A stretch of 64,000 nucleotides of DNA from Kineosporia sp. A_224 (GTDB lineage: Bacteria; Actinomycetota; Actinomycetes; Actinomycetales; Kineosporiaceae). The position numbers were made by a program, and so were the translations under genes. Position 1 is the stretch's first letter. Each line of letters begins with the position of its first letter. Below, in pieces: positions 51,620-60,429 of this stretch. A model generated the notes under the pieces. It saw only the letters and a list, made by a program, of their open reading frames with translations. It was not told where the DNA came from and did not search any database. The DNA is taken from assembly GCF_002198655.1 (NCBI RefSeq), contig NZ_MWLN01000188.1, positions 1 to 64,000 of the forward strand, in the 5' to 3' direction.

Positions 51620-53212
51620 TCAGGCGTCGGTGCAGAGCCGTCCGCGGCCGAGCGCCTTGGCCCGGTAGAGCTGGGTGTCCGCTGCCCGGAGCAGGTCGTC
51701 CACGGCCGGGGAGGGGCCGACCGCCAGGCCGGCGCTCACCGTCACCCGGAGGCCGGGGGACAGGTCCTCCCAGCCGAGCGCGTGGACGGCGTCGACGATC
51801 TGGTCGCCGCGGCGCCGTGCGTCCTGGCCGTGGACGGTGTCCAGCAGCAGCACGAACTCGTCGCCGCCGAGCCGGACGACGAGGTCAGACGGTCGGCAGT
51901 GCTCGGCGAGGACGGCGACGACGCGGCGCAGGACGTCGTCCCCGACGGCGTGGCCGAGGACGTCGTTGACCCGTTTGAAGTGGTCCAGGTCGACCATGAG
52001 CACCGCGAGGTGGTGGTCCTCGGGGTTGCGCCGCAGCCGCGTGAGGTGCCGGGCGTAGGCGTGCCGGTTCGCTGCGCCGGTCAGCTCGTCGAGGTAGGCG
52101 CGCTCGGCGAGCCGGGCGTTCTCGAGCTTGATCCGCTCCGCCTCCAGGCGGGCCCGGGCCGCGCCGAGGAGCTTGATCCGGGCGCTCCAGCGCAGGGCCG
52201 TCAGCTCGTCGACGTAGCGGGTCGAGGCAGGTGTCGCGCCGAGCCGGGCGGCGACGCCGAGGGCCATCATCCGGATCGTCGGCAGGTAGTCGTCGCTGAG
52301 CCGGGTGAGGGACTGCTCGACGAGGTCGGCCGCGACGTCGTCCCGGCCCGCCGCGAGCGCGCGGACCGCACCGCCGAGGCGGGCGCAGCCGAGGTACCCG
52401 GGCCACGACGAGGTCTCGACGCCGGCGCAGACCTCGTCGTACGGCGCGGGCTCGGTGTCACCGGCGATCGCGGCGAGCAGGTAGTGCACGGACGCGTTGT
52501 CCCGCAGCCACTGCGGCGGCAGGTCGTGGACGACGTCCGCGGGCAGCGGGCGCCGGTCGGCGGCGCGCCGGCGGGCGTCGTCGGTGAGGCCGGCCTCGGC
52601 GAGCGCGCACGTCCAGGCGGCGTGCGCCTCGCTGCGGTTCAGTGCCACGACGCGCCGGTTGAACAGACGGGTGCCCTCCAGGCCCGGTGGCAGCGGCACG
52701 GCGAGCGCCTCGTCGGCCCGCTCGTACATCTCCTCCTCGAGCTCCCAGAGGTTGCGGTGGCCGTAGCCCAGGCCGCACGCGATGTAGGCGACGGGGCGGT
52801 GGACGGCGGAGCCGCGGCCGTCGTCGAGGAGCGCGACCGCCCGGGCGAGCGCGGCGTCCGGTGCGGCCGGGCCCTCGCCCCGGTCGCGCTCGGGGAGCTC
52901 GCCGCGGGTCGCGACGACGAGCGCGCGCAGGGCGTCGTCGTCGGCGGCCTCGGCCTCGGCCTCCATCCGGTCGATGAGCTCCACGGAGTCGTCCCCGTTG
53001 AGCAGGGCGTGCGCGTAGACCGCGTAGTGGCTGAGCAGCGCGACGTCGTGCCAGCCGCGGGCGGCCGCCAGGTCGAGGAGGTCGGTCGGCGCGGTGCCGA
53101 GCGGCCCGCTCTGCGACTGCTCGAGCAGCGCGTAGCCGGCGACCACCGCCTCGGCGTGCGCGGGGTCCGCGGCGGACCACTCGGGCGCGACGACCATGCC
53201 CGAGGATTGCAT
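51620..53212 (-). CDS. Diguanylate cyclase with helical-repeat sensor region
   Basis: A 530-residue soluble protein. The first 355 or so residues are Ala/Leu-rich helical pairs resembling TPR-type repeats (for example NRSEAHAAWTCALAEAGLTDDARRR near 190-215). A short coiled coil (ARLEAERIKLENARLAERA) leads into the GGDEF domain: YLDELTGAANRHAYARHL, MVDLDHFKRVNDVLGHAVGDDVL and [11 protein letters not shown] near 447. It should produce cyclic di-GMP. The start is ATG 53212 or ATG 53197, neither with a good ribosome-binding site. It diverges from the MarR-ABC operon across an 87-bp gap. Confidence 0.86.
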   Translation of the reverse strand: MQSSGMVVAPEWSAADPAHAEAVVAGYALLEQSQSGPLGTAPTDLLDLAAARGWHDVALLSHYAVYAHALLNGDDSVELIDRMEAEAEAADDDALRALVVATRGELPERDRGEGPAAPDAALARAVALLDDGRGSAVHRPVAYIACGLGYGHRNLWELEEEMYERADEALAVPLPPGLEGTRLFNRRVVALNRSEAHAAWTCALAEAGLTDDARRRAADRRPLPADVVHDLPPQWLRDNASVHYLLAAIAGDTEPAPYDEVCAGVETSSWPGYLGCARLGGAVRALAAGRDDVAADLVEQSLTRLSDDYLPTIRMMALGVAARLGATPASTRYVDELTALRWSARIKLLGAARARLEAERIKLENARLAERAYLDELTGAANRHAYARHLTRLRRNPEDHHLAVLMVDLDHFKRVNDVLGHAVGDDVLRRVVAVLAEHCRPSDLVVRLGGDEFVLLLDTVHGQDARRRGDQIVDAVHALGWEDLSPGLRVTVSAGLAVGPSPAVDDLLRAADTQLYRAKALGRGRLCTDA

Positions 53213-53262
53213 GCTCCACCCATCGGCCACCGGACCGATCCGCTTGACCTCCCGAAACGGGA

Positions 53263-53292
53263 TTGCGGGGCTAACAGTTGCGGGGCTAACGT
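53263..53292 (+). promoter_or_regulatory. Leaderless promoter with direct repeat, MarR-ABC operon
   Basis: TTGCGG (53263-53268), an 18-bp spacer and TAACGT (53287-53292) end 7 bases before the GTG of the MarR gene, predicting a leaderless mRNA. The 13-mer TTGCGGGGCTAAC is repeated at 53263-53275 and 53278-53290, covering both promoter elements. The repeats are probable sites for the MarR protein itself. Confidence 0.55.
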
Positions 53293-53299
53293 TCTCCGC

Positions 53300-53854
53300 G
53301 TGGATCCCGCGGAGCGTCCGGCCGGCTGTCACGTGACGGCCGGTGCTCCCCTGACCACCCAGGTCCACGAGGCGTTCCTGCGGCTGGTCCACCGGCAGCG
53401 GCTGCTCCTGCAACGCGTGCTCTCCCGCCACGAGCTGCACCCCGGTCAGGCGATGTGCCTGCGGGTGCTCGCCCAGCGGGACGGCGTCAGCCAGCGCGAC
53501 ATCGCCGAGATGCTCATGCTCTCCGCCCCGACCGTCACCCGGATGCTCCAGCGGATGGAGCGCTCCGGGCTCGTCGAGCGGGCCACCGACCCGGACGACG
53601 CGCGGCAGACGGTCGTCCGGCTCACCCCGGTGGGGACCGGCCTGCAGGCCCTCGTCGACACCGCGCTCACCGAGTTCCTCGACCGCTCGCTGGCCCGGCT
53701 GCCCGAGCAGGACCTGCGCGACCTCGCGCGGCTCATGACCGCGTGGTGCGAGACGGCCGACCTCGAGGACGCCGCGACCGGTCCGTTCAGCCCCGACCCT
53801 GCATCGTCCGACCCTGGATCGTCCGGCCCCGTGCCGGCGGAGGGAGCCCCGTGA
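53300..53854 (+). CDS. MarR-family regulator of the ABC exporter
   Basis: A 184-residue MarR protein. Conserved elements are LVHRQRLLLQRVLSRHELHPGQAMCLRVLAQ near 31-61, the recognition helix in SQRDIAEMLMLSAPTVTRMLQRME near 64-87, and the wing TDPDDARQTVVRLTPVG. It probably represses the exporter until a toxic ligand binds. The GTG at 53300 is chosen because the predicted promoter is leaderless. The last 35 residues are a Pro/Ser-rich tail with near-repeats (SSDPGSSGP). Its stop overlaps the ABC gene by 4 bp. Confidence 0.85.
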   Translation: MDPAERPAGCHVTAGAPLTTQVHEAFLRLVHRQRLLLQRVLSRHELHPGQAMCLRVLAQRDGVSQRDIAEMLMLSAPTVTRMLQRMERSGLVERATDPDDARQTVVRLTPVGTGLQALVDTALTEFLDRSLARLPEQDLRDLARLMTAWCETADLEDAATGPFSPDPASSDPGSSGPVPAEGAP

Positions 53855-55581
53855 CCCGGCTTCTGCGCACGTATCTGCAGCCGTACCGGCGGCAGGTGTG
53901 GATCGTCGTCGTCCTGCTCCTCGTCCAGGCGATCGGCAACCTGCTCCTGCCGAGCCTCAACGCCGACATCATCGACAACGGCGTCGTCACCGGCGACACC
54001 GGCTACATCGTGCGGACCGGCGGTGTGATGCTCGCGGTGACGGCCGGGCTCGCGCTGGCCGCGATCGCCGGCGCCTGGTACAGCGCGCTCGCGTCGATGG
54101 GCTTCGGCCGGGACGTCCGGTCGGCGATCTTCCGCCGGGTGCAGGGCTTCTCGCTGCGCGAGGTCAACGACTTCGGGGCGCCGTCCCTCATCACGCGCAA
54201 CACGAACGACGTCCAGCAGGTGCAGCAGGTCGTCCTCATGGGCCTGGCGTTCATGGTGTCCGCGCCGATCACCGCGGTCGGCGGCGTCATCATGGCGCTG
54301 CGCGAGAACGTCCGGCTGTCCGGCCTCATCGCCGTCGTCATCCCGGTCATGCTCGCGTTCATCGCCGTGATCCTCAGCCGGGCCATCCCGCTGTTCCGCG
54401 CCGTGCAGACGAAGATCGACCGGATCAACCAGGTCATGCGCGAGCAGCTCACCGGTGTGCGCGTCGTCCGGGCGTTCGTCCGGACCCGGCACGAGGAGGC
54501 CCGGTTCGCCGAGGCGAACGCCGACCTCACCGACACGACGCTGCGCGTGACGCGGCTCTTCGCCCTGACGATGCCGGCGATCATGTTCGTCATCAACGTG
54601 TCGAGCGTGCTCATCGTGTGGTTCGGCGGCCGCCTCATCGACAGCGGCCGGATGCAGATCGGCGACATGACGGCGTTCCTCAGCTACATGATGCAGATCC
54701 TCTTCAGCGTCATGATGGCCGTGATGATGGCGGTCATGGTGCCGCGCGCCGCGGCGTCCGCCGAGCGGATCCAGGCCGTGCTCGACACGGTCCCCGCGGT
54801 GCACGACCCCGAACGGCCGGTCGAGCCCGGCCCGCCCCGCGGCGTCGTCGAGCTGCGGGACGTCGAGTTCGGGTACCCCGGCGCCGAGGAGCCCGTGCTG
54901 CGCGGGGTCAGCGTGCGCATCGAGCCCGGCCGGACGACGGCCGTCGTCGGCAGCACCGGCTCCGGCAAGACGACGCTCGTCAACCTGCTGCCGCGGCTCT
55001 ACGACGTGACGGCGGGCGCCGTGCTCCTCGACGGCGTCGACGTCCGCGCGATGCGCCAGGAGGACGTCTGGCGCCGGCTCGGGATCGTGCCCCAGAAGGC
55101 CTTCCTCTTCAACGGGACCGTCGCGACGAACCTGCGCTTCGGCCGCCCGGACGCGACCGACGAGGAGCTGTGGCACGCCCTCGAGGTCGCCCAGGCCGCG
55201 GACTTCGTCCGCGCGATGCCCGACGGCCTGGACTCGCGGGTCGACCAGGCGGGCGCCAACTTCTCCGGCGGCCAGCGGCAGCGGCTCTCCATCGCCCGCG
55301 CGCTCGTGCGCCGTCCGGCCGTCTACGTCTTCGACGACAGCTTCTCCGCCCTCGACTACGCGACCGACGCCCGGCTGAGAGCCGCGCTCGCCCGGGAGAC
55401 GACGCAGGCCAGCGTCGTCATCGTCGCCCAGCGGATCAGCACGATCCTCGACGCCGACAGCATCGTCGTCCTCGACGGCGGCCGGGTCGTCGGCACCGGC
55501 ACCCACGACGAGCTCTTGGAGTCGTGCCCGACGTACGCGGAGATCGTGTCGTCCCAGCTCGCCGCGGCAGGTGCGGCGTGA
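53851..55581 (+). CDS. ABC exporter half-transporter with degenerate Walker B
   Basis: A 576-residue ABC-type exporter subunit: six helices in about 1-310, then the nucleotide-binding domain with Walker A GSTGSGKTT near 367, signature NFSGGQRQR near 470 and Walker B VYVFDDSFSALD near 492. The catalytic Glu after the Walker B Asp is Asp here (DD for DE), as in TM287 of the Thermotoga heterodimer, marking a degenerate ATP site. It should pair with the next gene product to export drugs or lipids. It overlaps both neighbours by 4 bp. Confidence 0.9.
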   Translation: MTRLLRTYLQPYRRQVWIVVVLLLVQAIGNLLLPSLNADIIDNGVVTGDTGYIVRTGGVMLAVTAGLALAAIAGAWYSALASMGFGRDVRSAIFRRVQGFSLREVNDFGAPSLITRNTNDVQQVQQVVLMGLAFMVSAPITAVGGVIMALRENVRLSGLIAVVIPVMLAFIAVILSRAIPLFRAVQTKIDRINQVMREQLTGVRVVRAFVRTRHEEARFAEANADLTDTTLRVTRLFALTMPAIMFVINVSSVLIVWFGGRLIDSGRMQIGDMTAFLSYMMQILFSVMMAVMMAVMVPRAAASAERIQAVLDTVPAVHDPERPVEPGPPRGVVELRDVEFGYPGAEEPVLRGVSVRIEPGRTTAVVGSTGSGKTTLVNLLPRLYDVTAGAVLLDGVDVRAMRQEDVWRRLGIVPQKAFLFNGTVATNLRFGRPDATDEELWHALEVAQAADFVRAMPDGLDSRVDQAGANFSGGQRQRLSIARALVRRPAVYVFDDSFSALDYATDARLRAALARETTQASVVIVAQRISTILDADSIVVLDGGRVVGTGTHDELLESCPTYAEIVSSQLAAAGAA

Positions 55582-57599
55582 CGGCCCAGACGGCCGCGCG
55601 CGGCCCTGCGGCGGGCGGTCCGGCCCGTGGCCCCGGCGGCCCGATGCGCGGCCCCGGTGGCGGGCACGGCCCGATGGGCGGCATGGGGATGCCGACGGAG
55701 AAGGCCCGGGACGCCGGGGCGACGGCCCGCCGGCTGCTCGCCCGGCTGCGCCCCGAGCGGATGCTCATCGGCCTCGTCATCGGCTCCGCGGTCGTCGCGC
55801 AGGCCTTCGCGGTGGCCGGCCCGAAGCTCCTCGGCAACGCGACGAACATCCTGTTCGCCGGCGTCGTCGGCCAGCAGCTGCCCGCGGGGGTGACCAAGGA
55901 GCAGGTGATCGAGCGGCTGCGCGCCGCGGGGGACACCACCCAGGCCGACATGCTCTCGGCGATGGACGTCGTCCCCGGCGTCGGCGTGGACTTCGGGGCG
56001 CTGCGCACCTCGCTGCTCGTCGTCGTCGCGGTCTACGTGCTCTCGTCGCTGTTCATGTGGGTCCAGCAGTACGTCATGGCGGGCGTGACGCAGCGGACGA
56101 TCTTCCTGCTGCGCGAGGAGGTCGACCTCAAGCTCGGCCGGCTCCCGCTGCGGTACTTCGACTCGCACCCGCGCGGCGACATCCTCTCCCGCGTCACGAA
56201 CGACATCGACAACATCAGCCAGACCCTCCAGCAGACGCTGACGCAGCTCATCACGAGCCTGTTCTCGGTGCTCGGCGTGCTCGTCATGATGGTCTGGATC
56301 AGCCCGCTGCTCGCGCTGATCTCGCTCGTCAGCGTGCCCCTGTCGATCGTCGTGACGATGCTCGTCGCGAAGCGCTCGCAGCCGCAGTTCGCGCTGCAGT
56401 GGAAATGGACGGGCACGCTCAACGGCCACGTCGAGGAGACCTACTCGGGGCACGACCTCGTCAAGGTCTTCGGCCGCAGCGACGCCTCGCTCGAGACGTT
56501 CGACGCGGCGAACGAGGAGATGTACAAGGCCTCGTTCAAGGCCCAGTTCGTCAGCGGGATCATCATGCCCGCGATGAACATCATCGGGAACCTGTCGTAC
56601 GTCGGGATCGCCGTCCTCGGCGGGCTGCGGGTGGCGTCGGGCGCGATGTCGCTCGGCGACGTCCAGGCGTTCATCCAGTACTCGCGCCAGTTCACGATGC
56701 CGATCACCCAGCTCGCGAGCATCACGAACGTCGTCCAGTCCGGCCTGGCCTCGGCGGAGCGGGTCTTCGAGCTCCTCGACGAGCCCGAGGAGGAGCCGGA
56801 CGACCCGGAGCCCGTCGTGCTGCCGACGCCGAGCGGGCACGTCGTCTTCGACCGGATCTCCTTCCGCTACGAGGCCGACAAGCCGCTCATCGAGGACCTC
56901 TCCCTCGAGGCGCTGCCCGGCCAGACGGTCGCGATCGTCGGCCCCACCGGGGCCGGCAAGACGACGCTCGTCAACCTGCTCATGCGGTTCTACGAGCTGG
57001 ACGGCGGCCGGATCACCCTGGACGGCGTGGACGTCCGCCGGCTGACCCGCGACGACCTGCGGCGCTCCTTCGGCATGGTGCTGCAGGACGCCTGGCTCTT
57101 CGGCGGCACGATCCACGACAACATCGCGTACGGCGCGACGGACCCGTCGGACGAGCAGGTGCTCGAGGCGGCCCGGGCGGCGCACGTCGACCACTTCGTC
57201 CGGACCCTGCCGCACGGCTACGACACCGTCCTCGACGACGACGCGAGCAACGTCAGCGCGGGGGAGCGGCAGCTCCTGACGATCGCCCGGGCGTTCCTCG
57301 CGGACCCGTCGATCCTCATCCTCGACGAGGCGACGAGCTCGGTGGACACCCGCACCGAGGTGCTCATCCAGGAGGCCATGAACCGGCTGCGGCACGGCCG
57401 GACGAGCTTCGTCATCGCGCACCGGCTCTCCACGATCCGCGGCGCCGACACGATCCTCGTGCTCGAGTCCGGCCGGGTCGTCGAGCAGGGCGACCACGAG
57501 ACGCTGCTCGCGCGCGGCGGGGTCTACGCCGACCTCTACCGCAGCCAGTTCGCCCGCAGCGGCGCGGACGACGAGGTGACGGAGCAGGCCGGCCCCTGA
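55578..57599 (+). CDS. ABC exporter half-transporter (partner subunit)
   Basis: A 673-residue exporter subunit. A Gly/Pro/Met-rich N-terminal extension (1-40) precedes the transmembrane domain (about 55-375; RYFDSHPRGDILSRVTNDIDN is the typical coupling region). The nucleotide-binding domain has Walker A GPTGAGKTT near 456, a changed signature VSAGERQ near 560 and a normal Walker B ILILDEATSSVD near 580. The altered signature (SAGE for SGGQ) matches the degenerate site of its partner, so the heterodimer has one working and one impaired ATP site. A long loop after the first helix (about 75-140) resembles members of the TmrA/BmrC group. Confidence 0.9.
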   Translation: MTAQTAARGPAAGGPARGPGGPMRGPGGGHGPMGGMGMPTEKARDAGATARRLLARLRPERMLIGLVIGSAVVAQAFAVAGPKLLGNATNILFAGVVGQQLPAGVTKEQVIERLRAAGDTTQADMLSAMDVVPGVGVDFGALRTSLLVVVAVYVLSSLFMWVQQYVMAGVTQRTIFLLREEVDLKLGRLPLRYFDSHPRGDILSRVTNDIDNISQTLQQTLTQLITSLFSVLGVLVMMVWISPLLALISLVSVPLSIVVTMLVAKRSQPQFALQWKWTGTLNGHVEETYSGHDLVKVFGRSDASLETFDAANEEMYKASFKAQFVSGIIMPAMNIIGNLSYVGIAVLGGLRVASGAMSLGDVQAFIQYSRQFTMPITQLASITNVVQSGLASAERVFELLDEPEEEPDDPEPVVLPTPSGHVVFDRISFRYEADKPLIEDLSLEALPGQTVAIVGPTGAGKTTLVNLLMRFYELDGGRITLDGVDVRRLTRDDLRRSFGMVLQDAWLFGGTIHDNIAYGATDPSDEQVLEAARAAHVDHFVRTLPHGYDTVLDDDASNVSAGERQLLTIARAFLADPSILILDEATSSVDTRTEVLIQEAMNRLRHGRTSFVIAHRLSTIRGADTILVLESGRVVEQGDHETLLARGGVYADLYRSQFARSGADDEVTEQAGP

Positions 57600-57666
57600 C
57601 GGTCGCCGTGCCGGGTCCGGCGTCACACGCACCGTCAAACACCGGCCCGGTGCGATGGGTCCACCA

Positions 57667-57689
57667 GCCCCGCCGACCGGCGGCGGGGC
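57667..57689. terminator. 9-bp GC hairpin after the ABC operon
   Basis: GCCCCGCCG (57667-57675) pairs exactly with CGGCGGGGC (57681-57689) around the loop ACCGG, 68 bases after the exporter stop and 22 before the DUF4242 start. There is no U-tract. It may end the exporter transcript or act on the DUF4242 leader. Confidence 0.5.
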
Positions 57690-57710
57690 GCGGACGACAG
57701 GACCCGTCGA

Positions 57711-57962
57711 ATGCCACTGTTCATGGACATCCACACGATCGAGGGAGGCGTCAGCGGCGCCGACGTCGCCGGCGCGCACGCGGCGGACCTCGCCACCCAG
57801 GACGCGCACGGCGTCCACTACCTGAAGTACTGGGTCGACGAGGAGGCCGGGAAGATCTTCTGCCTCGTCGACGCGCCGTCGGCCGACGCGGCCAACGAGG
57901 TGCACCGGAAGGCGCACGGGCTCGTCGCCGACGAGATCTTCCCGGTCAGCGAGCACGCGTGA
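57711..57962 (+). CDS. DUF4242 family protein (SCO4226-like)
   Basis: An 83-residue ferredoxin-like-fold protein of the DUF4242 family. The start MPLFMDIHTIEG, the VHYLKYWVDEEAGKIFCLVDAPSADAANEVHRKAHG core and the final EIFPVSE are characteristic. The Streptomyces homologue SCO4226 binds nickel; histidines here (H8, H36, H65, H69) could bind metal. It lies 58 bp upstream of the BTAD regulator in the same direction. Confidence 0.85.
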   Translation: MPLFMDIHTIEGGVSGADVAGAHAADLATQDAHGVHYLKYWVDEEAGKIFCLVDAPSADAANEVHRKAHGLVADEIFPVSEHA

Positions 57963-58020
57963 CCTTCGGCGCCGGCGGGTACCGTGCACACGTCCGGACC
58001 CGCCGGCGCCGGGGGACCGC

Positions 58021-59844
58021 GTGAACCTCACCGTCAAGCTGCTCGGCCGCCCGGCCCTCCTGCGCGGTGCCGGGCCGGCCTACCAGTTCCGCAGCCGGAA
58101 GAGCTGGGCCGTCCTGGCCTACCTGCTGCGGGCCGAGCGGCCGCCGAGCCGCAGCCAGCTGTCCGCGCTGCTCTTCCCGGACGCCGACGACCCGGCACGC
58201 GCCCTGCGCTGGAGCCTCGCGGAGGTCCGGCGGGGCCTCGGGGCCGGCACGGTGCTCGAGGGCGACCCGCTCGTCCTGCGGCTCCCGCCGGGGACGGTCG
58301 TCGACCTCGACGTCGTCACCCGCGGTGCGTGGCCGGACGCCGTCGCCGCAGTCGACGTCGAGGCAGAGCTGCTCGAGGGCCTCGCCGTGCGCGGCTCCGC
58401 GGCGTTCGACACCTGGCTGCTCGGGCAGCGCCGGCACGCGTCGGCGGCCTGCGAGGCGGCGCTGCACGAGGCGGCGCTCGGGGCGATGTCCGCCGGGGAC
58501 CTCCCGGGCGCCACCGCGTACGCCGTCCGGCTCGTCGCGCGGGAGCCGCTCGACGAGAACCACCAGGCGCTGCTCATCCGGCTCTACCGGACGGCGGGCG
58601 ACGACGAGGCCGCCCGGGCACAGCTCGAGACCTGTACGGAGCTGCTGGCCCGCGAGCTCGGGGTCGAGCCCGGGCCGGTGGTCATGGCCGCGATGCGCCG
58701 GCCGCCGCAGGGGCTTCCGGGCGTCACCGACGAGGCGGACGTCGACGCGCTCGTCGAGGCCGGGGTCGCCGCGGTCTCCGCGGGCGCCGTCGACGCCGGC
58801 ATCACCTCGCTGCGGACCGCGGCCCGGTTCGCCGACGCCGGGGGCCTCACCGGGTTGCGGATCCGGGCCCGGATCGCCCTCGGCGAGGCGCTCGTGCACG
58901 CCACCCGCGGGCTCGACGAGGACGGCCTCGCCGCGCTCCACGAGGCGGACCGGATCGCTGTCGACGCCGGCCGCACCGAGGCCGCCGCCCAGGCGCGCGC
59001 CGAGCTGGGGTACGTCGACTTCCTGCGCGCCCGGTACGACCGCGCCGAGCGACACCTCGCAGACGCGCTCGCGCTCGCCGGGAGCTCGCCCGCGGTGGCG
59101 GCCAAGGCCACGACCTACCTCGGCTCGGTGGCCGCGGACCGTGCCGACTACCCGCGGGCGCTCGCCCTGCTGCCCGAGGCGGTGCGGCTGGCCCGCCTCG
59201 CCGGGGAGCCGCGCCGCGAGGCCTACGCCCTGTCGATGCTCGGCCGGCTGCACCTGCTGCGCGGGGACCGGGACGAGGCCGCCCGGCTCCTCGACGAGGC
59301 CGTCGCGCTGGCGACCGCCGAGCACTGGCTGTCGTTCCTGCCGTGGCCGCAGGCGATCCGCGGCGAGGTCCAGCTGCGGCGCGGTGACGCGGACGGCGCC
59401 GCGGAGCTGCTCCGGCAGGCCTTCGCGCGGGCCTGCCGGCTCGGGGACCCCTGCTGGGAGGGCATCTCCGGTCGCGGGCTCGCCCTCGTCGCCGAGGCCA
59501 CGGGGGACGCGGACCTCGCGTTCGGGCTCCTCGCGGACGCCGCCGCCCGCTGCGTACGGCTCGCCGACCCGTACGTATGGCTCGAGGCGTACATCCTCGA
59601 CGCGCAGTGCGAGCTCGGGGTGCGCCACGGGCACCCGGCGACGACGGTCTGGGTGGGGCGGCTGCGGGAGCTGGCCTCCCGGGCCGGGATGCGCGAGCTC
59701 GTCGTCCGCTCGCTGCTCCACGGCGCTGCGCTCGGCCGCACGGGCGACCTGGAGAGCGCGGTCCTGCTCGCCGCGGACCTGGACAACCCGGCGCTCACCG
59801 CCGAGCTCGACAGGTCCGCCACGGGGCGGACATACGGCTCGTAG
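58021..59844 (+). CDS. BTAD-domain transcriptional regulator (SARP-like)
   Basis: A 607-residue regulator. The N-terminal 95 or so residues form an OmpR-like winged helix (VKLLGRPALLRGAG, KSWAVLAYLLRAERPPSRSQLSALLFPD, ALRWSLAEVRRGLG). The BTAD domain (about 100-225) has the typical ATAYAVRLVAREPLDENHQALLIRLYRTAGD. From about 240 to the end it is TPR-like helical pairs (GEALVHATRGLDEDGLAALHEAD and so on). There is no P-loop ATPase, so it is a SARP without the AfsR NB-ARC part. The target is unknown; DUF4242 immediately upstream is a candidate. GTG 58021 is used. Confidence 0.86.
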   Translation: MNLTVKLLGRPALLRGAGPAYQFRSRKSWAVLAYLLRAERPPSRSQLSALLFPDADDPARALRWSLAEVRRGLGAGTVLEGDPLVLRLPPGTVVDLDVVTRGAWPDAVAAVDVEAELLEGLAVRGSAAFDTWLLGQRRHASAACEAALHEAALGAMSAGDLPGATAYAVRLVAREPLDENHQALLIRLYRTAGDDEAARAQLETCTELLARELGVEPGPVVMAAMRRPPQGLPGVTDEADVDALVEAGVAAVSAGAVDAGITSLRTAARFADAGGLTGLRIRARIALGEALVHATRGLDEDGLAALHEADRIAVDAGRTEAAAQARAELGYVDFLRARYDRAERHLADALALAGSSPAVAAKATTYLGSVAADRADYPRALALLPEAVRLARLAGEPRREAYALSMLGRLHLLRGDRDEAARLLDEAVALATAEHWLSFLPWPQAIRGEVQLRRGDADGAAELLRQAFARACRLGDPCWEGISGRGLALVAEATGDADLAFGLLADAAARCVRLADPYVWLEAYILDAQCELGVRHGHPATTVWVGRLRELASRAGMRELVVRSLLHGAALGRTGDLESAVLLAADLDNPALTAELDRSATGRTYGS

Positions 59845-59967
59845 TACGACGTACCGACCCCCTCCTCGCCACCCATCGGGATGCTGTGCGGCCGTCGCCC
59901 TTCAGTCCCCCGGCTCCCCGAGCCGATCCCAGACGCAGGATCGGGACCGGACAGGAGCTGGGAAGCC

Positions 59968-60429
59968 GTGTTGTCGAAGCGAGGGGCCGTCGCGGCCCTG
60001 CTGTTCACCGCGATCGTGCCGGGCGTCACCGGGTGCTCCGGGCCCGCGGACGACGGGACGCACACCCCGGCGACCTCCTCCGCGACGGCGGCCGCGACCC
60101 CGACCGGGCCGGCCGTGCAGCCCATCGAGACCGCGACGCCGGTCGCGTTCGACCGCGACGCGGCGACGGCGAAGGCCCGCAACGAGATCGGCGAGCCGTG
60201 GCGGCTCGACGCAGCAGGGGCCACCGCGTGCGCCCGTGCGGAGTTCGCGTTCCGGTCGCCGGAGACCGGTGGCGACCTGGCCGCGCAGCTGAAGCAGCTG
60301 CGCTCGGCCGTGAAGAAGACGAAGAGCACGAGCCTGCGGGACGCCGTCACCGCGCTGCCCGCCGGGGCCGCGGCCACCGACGTCCGCAGCGTCCTGGAGG
60401 TCTGCACGGCGATGGGGTACCAGCTGTGA
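59968..60429 (+). CDS. Putative lipoprotein, unknown function
   Basis: A 153-residue predicted lipoprotein: hydrophobic LFTAIVPGVTGC with the lipobox cysteine near residue 20, a Ser/Thr/Ala spacer to about 55, and a small helical domain ending VLEVCTAMGYQL. Two cysteines in the mature domain (in TACARAE and VCTAM) may form a disulfide. GTG 59968 is chosen because it begins the signal sequence; the frame is open upstream. The stop overlaps the following gene by 4 bp (GTGA). Confidence 0.68.
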   Translation: MLSKRGAVAALLFTAIVPGVTGCSGPADDGTHTPATSSATAAATPTGPAVQPIETATPVAFDRDAATAKARNEIGEPWRLDAAGATACARAEFAFRSPETGGDLAAQLKQLRSAVKKTKSTSLRDAVTALPAGAAATDVRSVLEVCTAMGYQL

